Shown here piece after piece: positions 30,365-39,533 of a stretch of DNA of 64,000 nucleotides. Origin of the DNA: Pythium myriotylum (lineage: Eukaryota; Oomycota; Peronosporomycetes; Pythiales; Pythiaceae); contig JALJCQ010000009.1 of assembly GCA_023091665.1 (NCBI GenBank), positions 2,046,001 through 2,110,000 on the forward strand. The letters are read 5' to 3'. The stretch's first letter is position 1; every line of letters begins with the position of its first letter. The position numbers and the translations under genes were made by a program. The notes below the pieces were generated by a model, which did not search any database, had not been told where the DNA came from, and saw only the letters and a program-made list of their open reading frames with translations.

Positions 30365-33300
30365 ATGCCTGCCACGGCAGTTGCCACCCCAGGTGGTGCA
30401 GAAGATGGCTCGGTGTCCTCAACAGCAGCCCCATCGTCGTCGTCTACGCGCTCATCGCCAGGTCGAAATGGCGGCGTCGCGCTGCTCAAGACGATGGTCT
30501 CAGTTCGGAACATCGCCGCGAGTGCCGACTCGGAACGCAAGCGGCGTCTCATCCAGCGAGTTCCTATCCTCAAGCAACTTCTACGAGAGCAGCATTGTAC
30601 TGAGGCGCAACTAATAACAGCGCTGCGAATCGTCAACTATGTCGATGGTGAGTATATCTACTGCCAAGGTCATGTTGAGAGAGACATTTACTTCATCGAA
30701 GATGGAAAAGTGTTGATAACGCAACGTCGTCTTCCAAGTACATCTGCTCCAGCGTCTTCCGCAGTTGGTGCCGTTAGCACCATAGGCCCGTCCCGCCGCC
30801 GATCCGTACAGGATGCAGAACTCGAGATTCAGATCAATACGCACAATACGAACGAGTATTTCGGCGAGCTTACACTCTTGCAGAACAAACCTGTTCGCAA
30901 ATGGAATGCCGTCGCGAGTGGTGCTGTTGTTTGCCTGGTGTTGCTCGAGAGCGACTACGACACACTCCTAAAACCACTACACCCCCTTTTGTTGTACCGG
31001 CACTTACTCCGTGCCCATTGCGTGCTCGAGAAAGATCGAATGTTCAAAGAGTGGTCACCAAGCCAGCGGCAGTTCCTTATCGACCATTGCCAACTCCAAG
31101 ACTTCGCAAATGGCGATCTCATCTGTCGCCAAGGTGAGATTGATGATAAGTACTTCGTTCTCGCTGAAGGTGAAGCCGACGTCGTGGTAGAGGAAGCTGC
31201 ATTGAGTGCAGTCCTCGGTGAATTCGAGACCTCCATCCCCAAGAGTTTTCAGCCAACTACTATGTCAACAGTGGTGGCTCGCAAATCTATCTTCCAAGGG
31301 TTTGGCGAGATGGGTTTGCTGGACAAGCCCAGAACCGCAAGTGTCGTTGCTGTCGGGACATCAGTACTATGTGTCGTAATCACCCGCAAGAACTACATAG
31401 CAGCTGCTCAGCTCGGTGCAAACGGCGTCGTCACCGCGATGGATGTGGATGCGGAGGCATTGCTCGCGACAACTCTGATTGAAGAGTGGAAACTCGTGAT
31501 CAACGCGCGGAATCTCCACCTATCGAATCCACAAGTCGCCCACTACTTAGTCACTTTCATCAAGAAGTTCAAGGCAGCGTACAATCAAAAGTTCGCTGGG
31601 AAGACTCTCTACCTTGACTTCTTTCGGCGGCTTCATCAAGAACCATCGCTGACCGAGGAGTTCGAGTTCGTTTCGTCCCGAGTCGCGTGGGATTCGCCAG
31701 CGTCGTCCCTCGGAATCATCCGATCAGAGACCAGGCGTGTTCTCAGCAAGCAACCTTCACAAAGGACAGCCGATGAGACCTCGTTCGTCGGTCGACTCAT
31801 CGAGACCACTGCATTCATCGGGAAGTTTGATGTGCCTGGACCGCATGTTGATCGCTACAAACTGTCGCGCTGCCTCGCGCGAGTCGTGACCTTTGCCAAC
31901 ATTGCGAAGGACGATTATCTGTTTCGTCAAGGAAAAATCGAGAGTCGAGCCTTCTTAATTCTCCGCGGAAAGATCAATATCGTGAACGAAGATGTCATGA
32001 CATCAAGCAGTACAATTAAGCATCATGAAGTGATTGCGACTCTCTCTGCTGGAGACTCATTCGGCGAACTTAGCCTCGTCACACGACTACAAAGATCAGC
32101 GACAACGATGGCAGCGAGCGACACAGATCTGCTTGTCTTCGATCGAGAACACTTGCTTTACGTCCAATCTGTACTGCCAGGGGTTTCCGTCCAGCAGCTC
32201 ATGGTAAAGCGCGCCGAGTTTCTGTCTAGACTGAGCTTCTTCCGAGGGTGCGACTTCGGCCAATGCATCCGCGTTGCTCATGATCTTCAAGAAGTTGTAT
32301 ACGAGGCTCGTCACTTGTTTATGCAAGAGTCTACCCACCAACGAACTCTATTCATTGTCAAAAGCGGCGAGATCGCAGTGTATATGCGGACAAATTTACC
32401 GGCGACGAGCTCGGCGGTGGCTACTAAAGAGAAGGCGAAGGCAACACGAGTAGCTCTTGTGAGGGTGGCGACGATCGGGGCTCAGGAGTTCTTCGGCGTT
32501 GCCATCGCCACAGTCAACACAGGAGCTACTACAAATGGACAAATCGCCACTCCCATGACCAATGCACCCAATTCTGGCTCTTTTCTCTCCGCGAATTCGA
32601 GCTTTGGGGTTTGCGATCTCAGTGCGGCTGTATACATGAGCATAACCCGCGTTGTGATGCTTGAGTTATCGGAGCGGGGATGGCGCCGACTGAGCCCACA
32701 CAGTCTCAACACCATTCGGAATGCCCTGCTCGAGCGCCATAGGTGGAATGAAACTGTAGCCCAAAACCACCAACGACCCGCCAGCGAGCAAAATGGTGCT
32801 GTCGTATCCTACTACAACGCTGACAAGCCGTGGCAGCTACTCTTGTCGCAGGTTGTACCGTGTGCTGCGGACAGTTTGTCTAATCCGAATGGAGGAGAGC
32901 GTGTGTGCGTTAGCCGACGCAACTCCCAACTCGCTCGGCATGTTAATGAGAAGCAAGCTCGAGTGAGCCCGTTCTCCGACCTCTTTTTGTCTCCAAGGAC
33001 CGTTGAATCGAAAATCGGGGTGCGATGTACTGAAGCCACAACGGGAACACTGCAACCTACCCACATGCTCGCGGCGTGTGGATGGGGGGGAGATATACCT
33101 TCGCCTCTCTCATCCTTTCCATCCTCCGTAAGTACGGTCGGGTCTTCTGTTGCTCTTAGTCCACTGGTGTCGTTCTCGTCATCTCGTTTCATGCCACCAA
33201 CAGCCTCAACAGTTGCATCAGTCGATCTTAATCGACTCCCGAACCCTCCCCGCGACCGTCATACGCTTTTGTCCATAGCAAATATCAGTCCCAGAAGTGC

Positions 33301-33436
33301 CGCATTGGCGAGCCAGTCATACAAGCGTGAAAACGCAGGGCCCAGAGACGCGAAGCCAACAGAAGAAGTGCTTGCGAAGGCCATGTGGAAAGCGCAAACC
33401 CAAGTTACCGGGAATACCGCGTACCATGCACCGTAA
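30365..33436 (+). CDS. Protein with four cyclic-nucleotide-binding domains
   Basis: Single exon, 1023 residues, starting MPATAVATPGGAEDG. Four cNMP-binding folds can be read: about residues 75-200 (GEYIYCQGHVERDIYFIEDG, FGELTLLQNKPVRK), 225-340 (GDLICRQGEIDDKYFVLAEG, FGEMGLLDKPRTASVVA), 505-620 (DDYLFRQGKIESRAFLILRG, FGELSLVTRLQRSATTMA) and 640-780 (ARHLFMQESTHQRTLFIVKS). The second keeps the full phosphate-binding cassette with PRTA; the first, third and fourth are altered, so they may not bind nucleotide. No kinase, channel or GEF domain is present. The last 240 residues are Ser/Thr/Pro-rich and disordered. It could act as a cAMP/cGMP-sensing scaffold or regulatory subunit; that is inference. 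Confidence 0.85.
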   Translation: MPATAVATPGGAEDGSVSSTAAPSSSSTRSSPGRNGGVALLKTMVSVRNIAASADSERKRRLIQRVPILKQLLREQHCTEAQLITALRIVNYVDGEYIYCQGHVERDIYFIEDGKVLITQRRLPSTSAPASSAVGAVSTIGPSRRRSVQDAELEIQINTHNTNEYFGELTLLQNKPVRKWNAVASGAVVCLVLLESDYDTLLKPLHPLLLYRHLLRAHCVLEKDRMFKEWSPSQRQFLIDHCQLQDFANGDLICRQGEIDDKYFVLAEGEADVVVEEAALSAVLGEFETSIPKSFQPTTMSTVVARKSIFQGFGEMGLLDKPRTASVVAVGTSVLCVVITRKNYIAAAQLGANGVVTAMDVDAEALLATTLIEEWKLVINARNLHLSNPQVAHYLVTFIKKFKAAYNQKFAGKTLYLDFFRRLHQEPSLTEEFEFVSSRVAWDSPASSLGIIRSETRRVLSKQPSQRTADETSFVGRLIETTAFIGKFDVPGPHVDRYKLSRCLARVVTFANIAKDDYLFRQGKIESRAFLILRGKINIVNEDVMTSSSTIKHHEVIATLSAGDSFGELSLVTRLQRSATTMAASDTDLLVFDREHLLYVQSVLPGVSVQQLMVKRAEFLSRLSFFRGCDFGQCIRVAHDLQEVVYEARHLFMQESTHQRTLFIVKSGEIAVYMRTNLPATSSAVATKEKAKATRVALVRVATIGAQEFFGVAIATVNTGATTNGQIATPMTNAPNSGSFLSANSSFGVCDLSAAVYMSITRVVMLELSERGWRRLSPHSLNTIRNALLERHRWNETVAQNHQRPASEQNGAVVSYYNADKPWQLLLSQVVPCAADSLSNPNGGERVCVSRRNSQLARHVNEKQARVSPFSDLFLSPRTVESKIGVRCTEATTGTLQPTHMLAACGWGGDIPSPLSSFPSSVSTVGSSVALSPLVSFSSSRFMPPTASTVASVDLNRLPNPPRDRHTLLSIANISPRSAALASQSYKRENAGPRDAKPTEEVLAKAMWKAQTQVTGNTAYHAP

Positions 33437-33529
33437 CAATAGAACCCCGAGGCACTATTTCTAGAGTCATCGCTGGCTAACCGAATGCTGGACTGTGGCT
33501 GAGAACAAGGAATCCTGCAAAAAGAATCG

Positions 33530-35365
33530 ATGCACGTCAATAGTTGCCGTCGAGCAACCCACTGGCTTTTCTCTCGTTTGATCGGCGCCTCTGAGGTTGT
33601 GATCCCTGAGACAGCACTTTTCGACGACGAGGGTGTGCTTACTGCGTGGTTGTACACACCAGAAGCGCTCGAATCGCAACGGAAGAACAAGAAGCCGAAA
33701 TCATTTATCACCAATACCTTTTCGGTTCGTTCTCGCACCGAATTGAACCTGGTGCAGTTTGAGGCTCGCCTGCAAGATCTCGTGCGAAGGTCACCAGGGG
33801 CCGCTGTAGCTGCGTCTTTTGACGGCGAACCACCTGTGGTTCTGGACGAATATGAACTCGACGCCAAGATCCGTGGTCTATGCGTTCGCGAGCGGACGCT
33901 GACCGCCCCTGAGCCCAATCTTGTGGTCACTCGGCAGTATCCAGGCGGACGATTCCTCATTCAAGCGCTCGTAGGTATCTCCGGAGCAAACCAGTCAGCA
34001 ACACTCCACACGACTACCACTCGCTATCGCACAACGGACGGTGGTGAGAGTTTCTCTCATCAACTGAAGTGCACGCCTGCTAAGAACGAAGATTCAGTCC
34101 ACAGCGATGACCCAGGGGCCGACTTATCAGTAACTTTCGTTTCTGCTGAGTCTCAATGCCGCGCCATAGCAGCCCACCTCAAATCAGCGCATGGGTGCAT
34201 TGTCTACGATATGACCCTCGAGTTTTCTTTTGTCTGTGACCGACTATCGTCGAACACTGTTCTGACTCGTGCCCACGAAGTTAAGTGGACAGCCAGAGAG
34301 AGTACCAATCAAGGCGAAGTGGCTCGATGCTCCCCCCCTCCGACTCAACTGAAGACTGGCTGCAAACACGCGTACAGGATATGTCGTCAGTGCCGTGCCC
34401 CGATTGAAGTGGACCTCGCGCGAGAACTCGTACAGCAGCGAACGATCACGCGTGATGTGCTCGCAAGATATCAGACATTGAGTGAGGGTAAAGTCGATGC
34501 AGAGGTGCGGCTAAAGGACGCATTGGATGGCATTGCGCATCGGGAAGCACAGATGATGGGCCTCGAGTTCGAGATAACTAGGCTTATGGAGCAGCTCTCG
34601 GCGGCGACGATGCTGACTGAGCAATTACGGCTCGAAAACAGAAAGATCGACGTCGAATTGACCGAGGCAAAGAAACAGGCTCTTGAAGCTCACCAAGAGG
34701 TTACCTTAGCCCGTGAGGAGATTCATCGGTTAGAACTTCACCAAGCAGAAGTGACTGTGTTGTCGCAGCGCCAGGAGGAGAGCCGTATAAGAGAGATCGA
34801 GGCCTCCAACGCAGTGTTAAAGGGTCAAGTGCGGGAACTTCGCTGTGACATCGAAAATGTGTTGCTTATGAATACTGCGTTACGGTCTGAGCTTGAAGAA
34901 GCGCGTGCCTCGTGGGACGAGATGAGTCTGCAATGGAGCTATGTCGCGCGGAAGCTTACTGACGTGGGGGAAAAAGGCGTGTTTCCGCCCAAGCGTGTAG
35001 CAGGCGGATTTAGCTCGTATCCGACGCCATCAGAGCAGAATGTCGAGCACGTCGTCAAGTGGATTGTGGACTTAGAAGCGAAGCGTGCAATCTTTGACGC
35101 TCAGCAACTAAGTGGACAAACGCATCAGCCACACTCAGCGAAGAGGAGACTGAGGGTGAAGATTGAGCTCATGCGGTTGCTAGCAAGTTCCTCAGGACCG
35201 CCATCGTCGCCATCCAGACGCCGAACTTCACGACGCAAATCGTCGAAGAGTCCTCGCAAGTGCACTTCTCCTACTCCAAGGCGACAAGAAGCGAGATTGC
35301 CAGTAACTCTTGTTAGTGAGCGCTTTATTGATGCACAATTAATGGGAGAATGCCCAGCGCATTAG
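33530..35365 (+). CDS. Coiled-coil protein of unknown function
   Basis: 611 residues, single exon, from ATG 33530 (MHVNSCRRATHWLFSRL), starting 93 nt after the preceding gene on the same strand. The first 280 residues are globular and unrecognised. A short Cys motif (CKHAYRICRQCRAPI) near 282-296 could be a small zinc site. A long coiled coil follows, about 300-475, rich in Glu, Arg, Leu and Gln (EFEITRLMEQLSAATMLTEQ). The last 60 residues are Ser/Arg/Lys-rich (SRRRTSRRKSSKSPRK), suggesting phosphorylation or nucleic acid/microtubule contact. The layout resembles cytoskeletal or centriolar proteins, but I cannot assign one. Confidence 0.8.
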   Translation: MHVNSCRRATHWLFSRLIGASEVVIPETALFDDEGVLTAWLYTPEALESQRKNKKPKSFITNTFSVRSRTELNLVQFEARLQDLVRRSPGAAVAASFDGEPPVVLDEYELDAKIRGLCVRERTLTAPEPNLVVTRQYPGGRFLIQALVGISGANQSATLHTTTTRYRTTDGGESFSHQLKCTPAKNEDSVHSDDPGADLSVTFVSAESQCRAIAAHLKSAHGCIVYDMTLEFSFVCDRLSSNTVLTRAHEVKWTARESTNQGEVARCSPPPTQLKTGCKHAYRICRQCRAPIEVDLARELVQQRTITRDVLARYQTLSEGKVDAEVRLKDALDGIAHREAQMMGLEFEITRLMEQLSAATMLTEQLRLENRKIDVELTEAKKQALEAHQEVTLAREEIHRLELHQAEVTVLSQRQEESRIREIEASNAVLKGQVRELRCDIENVLLMNTALRSELEEARASWDEMSLQWSYVARKLTDVGEKGVFPPKRVAGGFSSYPTPSEQNVEHVVKWIVDLEAKRAIFDAQQLSGQTHQPHSAKRRLRVKIELMRLLASSSGPPSSPSRRRTSRRKSSKSPRKCTSPTPRRQEARLPVTLVSERFIDAQLMGECPAH

Positions 35366-35531
35366 AAATTAAAGAGAATGCACAATATTCACGAGGTTAG
35401 GACTATGAAGCTTGGAGCAGGGATAAGGTAAAGTGTGCCATTGCGCCTAGCTCATGTCGCCTACGTCGCCATAATTAAACGAATTGGTTGCCGCCAAGCC
35501 AATATGAGAATTGGCAACGACACCATTTCCT

Positions 35532-37369
35532 TCACCAGTTAAGTTCAGTCGGGAGATACTTATCCGCAAGTCCCAAGTAATATGGCATCAGGCTAGGCGG
35601 ATCCACGGCTTTCATCTTGTCTTTGCATGATGCGTATGCCGTGATATTGAGAAGCCATTCTTTGGTCTCAGCATCTTGAGGTGCGCACAGTTCCTCGTAA
35701 CAGTCCTGTTGGTACCAGAGTCGCAACGACCAAAGACGGATTGCCTGGAGTGCTTCCTGAGGGAGAGTGGCTTTGTTGAACTCGAGAACTCGGAAAAGAT
35801 ACTCGTCGGGTGTCCACGGCAACATTACGTTTTCGAGTCCCACGTCAGCAGTTCCAGCGCTCGCACTGGCTTCTTTGTTCGCACTGCAATGATCAGCATT
35901 CAGGGAATTTAGCTCCGGGTATTCGATTTGGTCAGGAATACGGGGTCCGATAACCCAAGAAGATGCGAGGAGCATCCACTCGTGGGCCGAAATGGACCTA
36001 AGCATTGCATTTTCTTCATCGGCCCAGAGAAGGAACAGCATACCGAGCCCTCGTCTACAGAGTGAAACAGTCGAGGAGATTAGAACAGTATTCGTAGGAA
36101 GAAGATACGAGAAAGCTCGTACAGGAACAGAGTGAGCTGAAACCAATCTGGATGGCCATCTTCACGGGCTGCCTCGGCCGTTGCGATCACGTGGTGCAAC
36201 AGCCAGCTCCGTGCTGGAGCTTCGCTGTCGCCCGTGAGCACCATTAGCGCCTGGTACGCGTCGGCGATTGACATCGTCGCGTTCTTGAACGCACCATACT
36301 TCGCTCTTTGCTTCAGGACGAAGTCTGCTGTCTGATACTTGCGCAGCAGTTTTGCATAGAGCGGTGTAAGGTTGCTCTTGTTGCAAACTAGCGACTGGAT
36401 GTCGCTACCACCGTCCCATGGCACAGGCTTTCGAGAGGCAACAACTTTCTTTGTGGTTTCATCGATACAAAGGTAGCTCCCGTGGAAATCCTTGAGGGCG
36501 ACGCCTCCGGCACCGACCCGCTCACTGTGGGCAGCCGCTTCTTCCACGACCGAGTCGATGGCTACCTGCGCAGCGCTGTCGAGATCTCCGACTGCCTCCA
36601 TTTCCTCCTGAGAATGGAAAGGCACGACTTGGAACGTTTCCCACGTCGAGTTCCACGGCCGGTCAGCCAAGACGGTGCCGCTATCCTCCACGCAGAGGAA
36701 CTTGCCATGGACCGACCGAAGGAAGATCTCGCCGTTGGCACCCAGCAGGGTCTGCCACATGGCATCATCTTTCTTCGACGGAGTCTTGTTGCCAGGCGTG
36801 GCAGCGCGCGCGGCGATGGCACCGTTCTCGGCCGCCACGAGGCACGAGCCGTCGCTAGTCGTGAGGGTGAGCATGCAGAACCAAGTCTCTTTGCGCGGCG
36901 GTGCCGGGAAGAAGTCTCGCGCCCGACAGCTGAGCGACATCGGCACCTTCCGGAAGCAGTCGTTCTGGTTGTAGAGGAAGAGCACTTTGGCGCCCGCGAT
37001 CTCGGAGAAGCCCCAGGAGCGGTACATGCCGACGAGGCGGTCGTGGCGCTTGGTGTCTTCCTCGGCCTCGAGGCAGAGCTCGGGCACTTTGAGCTCCTGG
37101 AGCGTGGAGAGGCAGGCGAGATAGAGCACGCGCGCGAGCCCGAGGCCCCGGCACTCCTTGTTGACGGCGATGCTCTTGATGTGGGCGCTCTCGCCGTTCT
37201 TCTCGAGCGTGAAGATGAGCTTGCCGACGGCGCCGCGCCGCGCGGACGTGAAGAGCACCCAGCGCATCTCCTTGGCGCGCGTGTCGTGCGTGAACTCGAG
37301 GCGGAACTTGGGCGCGCGGGCCGCCAGCACGTCCGTGACGTCGTCCACGAACGCCCCCAGCATCTCCAT
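35532..37369 (-). CDS. GNAT acetyltransferase - fascin-like - degenerate MIOX fusion protein, two exons
   Basis: 589 residues from exons 36123-37369 and 35532-36054 (68-nt GT-AG intron). Residues 1-150 form a GNAT domain (IKSIAVNKECRGLGLARVLY is motif A; YRSWGFSEI motif B). Residues about 160-340 are fascin/beta-trefoil-like (GKFLCVEDSGTVLADRPW and GSYLCIDETTKKVVASRK). The C-terminal 240 residues align along the full length of myo-inositol oxygenase (TADFVLKQRAKYG, TAEAAREDGHPDWFQL, LMPYYLGLADKYLPTELNW). The diiron ligands are mostly lost: of the six in animal MIOX only the first His is kept; the HD pair reads RG, WGHDEY reads WTPDEY, the FHSF His is Trp, and the last Asp is Ala. So the MIOX part should not oxidise inositol. 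Acetyltransferase activity is plausible. Confidence 0.88.
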
Positions 37370-37825
37370 GGCGACCAAAGACCAACAACTGCGGAAACAT
37401 CCAGAGAGCTGCCCCGCAGTAAAACCTCAAAACCCTGGACGAGAAAGAAACGAGAACGCGCCCTTTCCATTGGCTGAAATCGCGCAAGTTCAACGTCACT
37501 CACACAGCCACGCAGAGCTGTCGCGCGCGTGCGAGGCGGCGCCCCGCCGCGGCCGCGCGCCTCGAGTCGCGCACGCGCATGTGCGCTCCCCACGGCACGC
37601 CGAGGGAAGGCACGGGAGGCCGTCGAGGAGAGAGCGAGCTATCGTTGGAGAGAGGACGCTGGGCGTCTGCGACGTGTGAGAAGTTGCCTCTCTCATCGAA
37701 AGACCAACACTCTGAGCCGCACTGGCAACAACTATTCTCAGCAATCGAACAGCGACGAGATCAAAATACCCAGGCGCCTTCGTCGTCGTTCATGCGCTGG
37801 AGACTCGCGCGCGCCGGAGCGGCGG
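37370..37825. other. Divergent promoter between fusion gene and kinase-less receptor
   Basis: 456 nt, GC-rich in the middle. An ATTGG (inverted CCAAT box) lies at 37469-37473. Open frames here are Arg-rich and unlike any family. The signal-peptide exon expected for the receptor gene, if it exists, would have to lie here, but I could not find one. Confidence 0.4.
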
Positions 37826-39484
37826 ATGGCGTCGCCAACCTCAACGGACGTGGTCCAGAGGCTCTACGCGGTCTCCCGTCGGCAGGTTGACTTGCCTCTA
37901 CCACCGCCGAGGATGGCGCCGCCTCCGACAGCGATCGAGCTTCTTCGGGAACTGGAGCTGAACTTCGAAGATCTACCGTCGGCGCTGCAACACGCACTTC
38001 TCTGGGAAACTGGATTTGCCTCAATGGCGGACGGCACAGCGCCTCCATTCCGAACAAGCTGTGGTCTGACGACTGCCGACGCCTTGGCTATGTCGACCAT
38101 AACAGCACCGACGTGTGCTTTAGCATTTACGGCTGTCGCTCAAGTTGTTTGGTTGTCGTTTTCGGGGCAGTCATCACTCCCAACTCTTAACATGACGGCC
38201 TTCGGCTTGCAGGACGGGACGCTATATGAAAATGGCGTCCCATGCTCGTCAACTTTTAATCAATCGCGCTGTATCCCACAACCTAGTGCAACAGTGAAGT
38301 CGTGGCTGCTGGAGTATGCAACTCAAATCAGAGGGCAGCAAGTGACTCTTGTCAATGGCAGTGAGTCGAGCTCTGGGACTCCAGTCAGTGCCTCCACTGT
38401 AGGATATGCAGGCAAAGCCACCTTATATGCGTCCGTTCAAGACGGCAACATCGGTGAAAGCTCGACTAACTCTAGTGTGCCGGCCTCCACACCAGGCCCA
38501 GGCCTGTTATCAGACTTCTCAACTATGCTGTACTCGTTCCACGTAAACGGGGTTTCGCTATCGCGGATTGAGCTTGCGACACCGGTTCCATCCGACGTGC
38601 TGGCGAGATTGGAATCATCTCATCTCAAGTATACTAGTCTCAGCGGGTTACTCCAGCGCGCTATCTTATGGGACTCAGGATACGCTCTTGTACCGCATGA
38701 TGAAAGCCTATCGCGAGTGAGCGCAGTCCCCATCTACGTCAAATGTGGGCTCAGGATGGCCGACCTCGCGCCGGATCGCTCATACTTCGAGTCAATCGGC
38801 TGCAGTGTGCTGGATTGTTCGCAAGCCAACCGTTCGAGTGGTGGGATAACTTACTCTTTTCGCGCTCAGCCATGCTTAGACAACTTAGGGTCGCACACCA
38901 TGTCGAGTATCAGCCGTTGCGCGGTACCATCACAGGTTTCGGACTCCTTGTCAGTCCCGGCAGCGTTGACCTCAACAACTTGGGCAGTTGGGAGCATTGT
39001 TGTTGACGATCGATCTCCCGTTCCACAGTTTTGGCTGAAGCATACCCCGCCATCTTCTTTCACGAATAACCATTTTGCAATTCATTCAGCCATAGACGAG
39101 GTCAGTTCAGGCGTATGCCCAAACGCGCCGTCATTCATCATCCCATGTACAACGTTTGATCAGCTAAGTGCGCAGCAAGAGTGGTGTCGACCTATTCAAA
39201 GTGCTGTGATATCAACGTGGCTCCGCCAAGAGCAACACCAAGAAATGGCACTTGCTACTCTAATTTTGTTGGCAGGCGCGATACTGGTTGCGCTTGCTTT
39301 GGATTTGTTTGCGGATCGTAAACCTCGTTTCTTCGGGAATGGCCGGGTCACCGTTGAAATGCCATCCCTGACGAGTACAGTGCTTGATGAAGGCGCCGAG
39401 CAGACGCAATCCCAATCCGTGTACAGTGACCGCACAGGCGCATCAAGTGTTCGGTCGGCACGTTCGGTCCAGTCGTATCGATGA
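37826..39484 (+). CDS. Kinase-less receptor-like membrane protein with two copies of the TKL-receptor ectodomain
   Basis: 552 residues from ATG 37826 (MASPTSTDVVQRLYAVSRRQ). Two related ectodomain units are seen. The first begins DVVQRLYAVSRRQV with LPSALQHALLWETG; the second has LSGLLQRAILWDSG, almost the same as LSGLLQRAVIWDSG-type sequence in the receptor kinase at 28312-30225. Cysteines and NxS/T sites are frequent, as in a secreted domain. One TM segment lies near 472-490 (LATLILLAGAILVALALDLF), then a short Ser/Arg-rich tail without kinase. No signal peptide follows this ATG, so an upstream exon may be missing. It is likely a co-receptor or decoy for the kinase family; that is inference. 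Confidence 0.75.
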   Translation: MASPTSTDVVQRLYAVSRRQVDLPLPPPRMAPPPTAIELLRELELNFEDLPSALQHALLWETGFASMADGTAPPFRTSCGLTTADALAMSTITAPTCALAFTAVAQVVWLSFSGQSSLPTLNMTAFGLQDGTLYENGVPCSSTFNQSRCIPQPSATVKSWLLEYATQIRGQQVTLVNGSESSSGTPVSASTVGYAGKATLYASVQDGNIGESSTNSSVPASTPGPGLLSDFSTMLYSFHVNGVSLSRIELATPVPSDVLARLESSHLKYTSLSGLLQRAILWDSGYALVPHDESLSRVSAVPIYVKCGLRMADLAPDRSYFESIGCSVLDCSQANRSSGGITYSFRAQPCLDNLGSHTMSSISRCAVPSQVSDSLSVPAALTSTTWAVGSIVVDDRSPVPQFWLKHTPPSSFTNNHFAIHSAIDEVSSGVCPNAPSFIIPCTTFDQLSAQQEWCRPIQSAVISTWLRQEQHQEMALATLILLAGAILVALALDLFADRKPRFFGNGRVTVEMPSLTSTVLDEGAEQTQSQSVYSDRTGASSVRSARSVQSYR

Positions 39485-39533
39485 TATTCAGTTTTCAGTG
39501 AGATAATGTCCTACTCTATGGTCTGGAAGGCGC

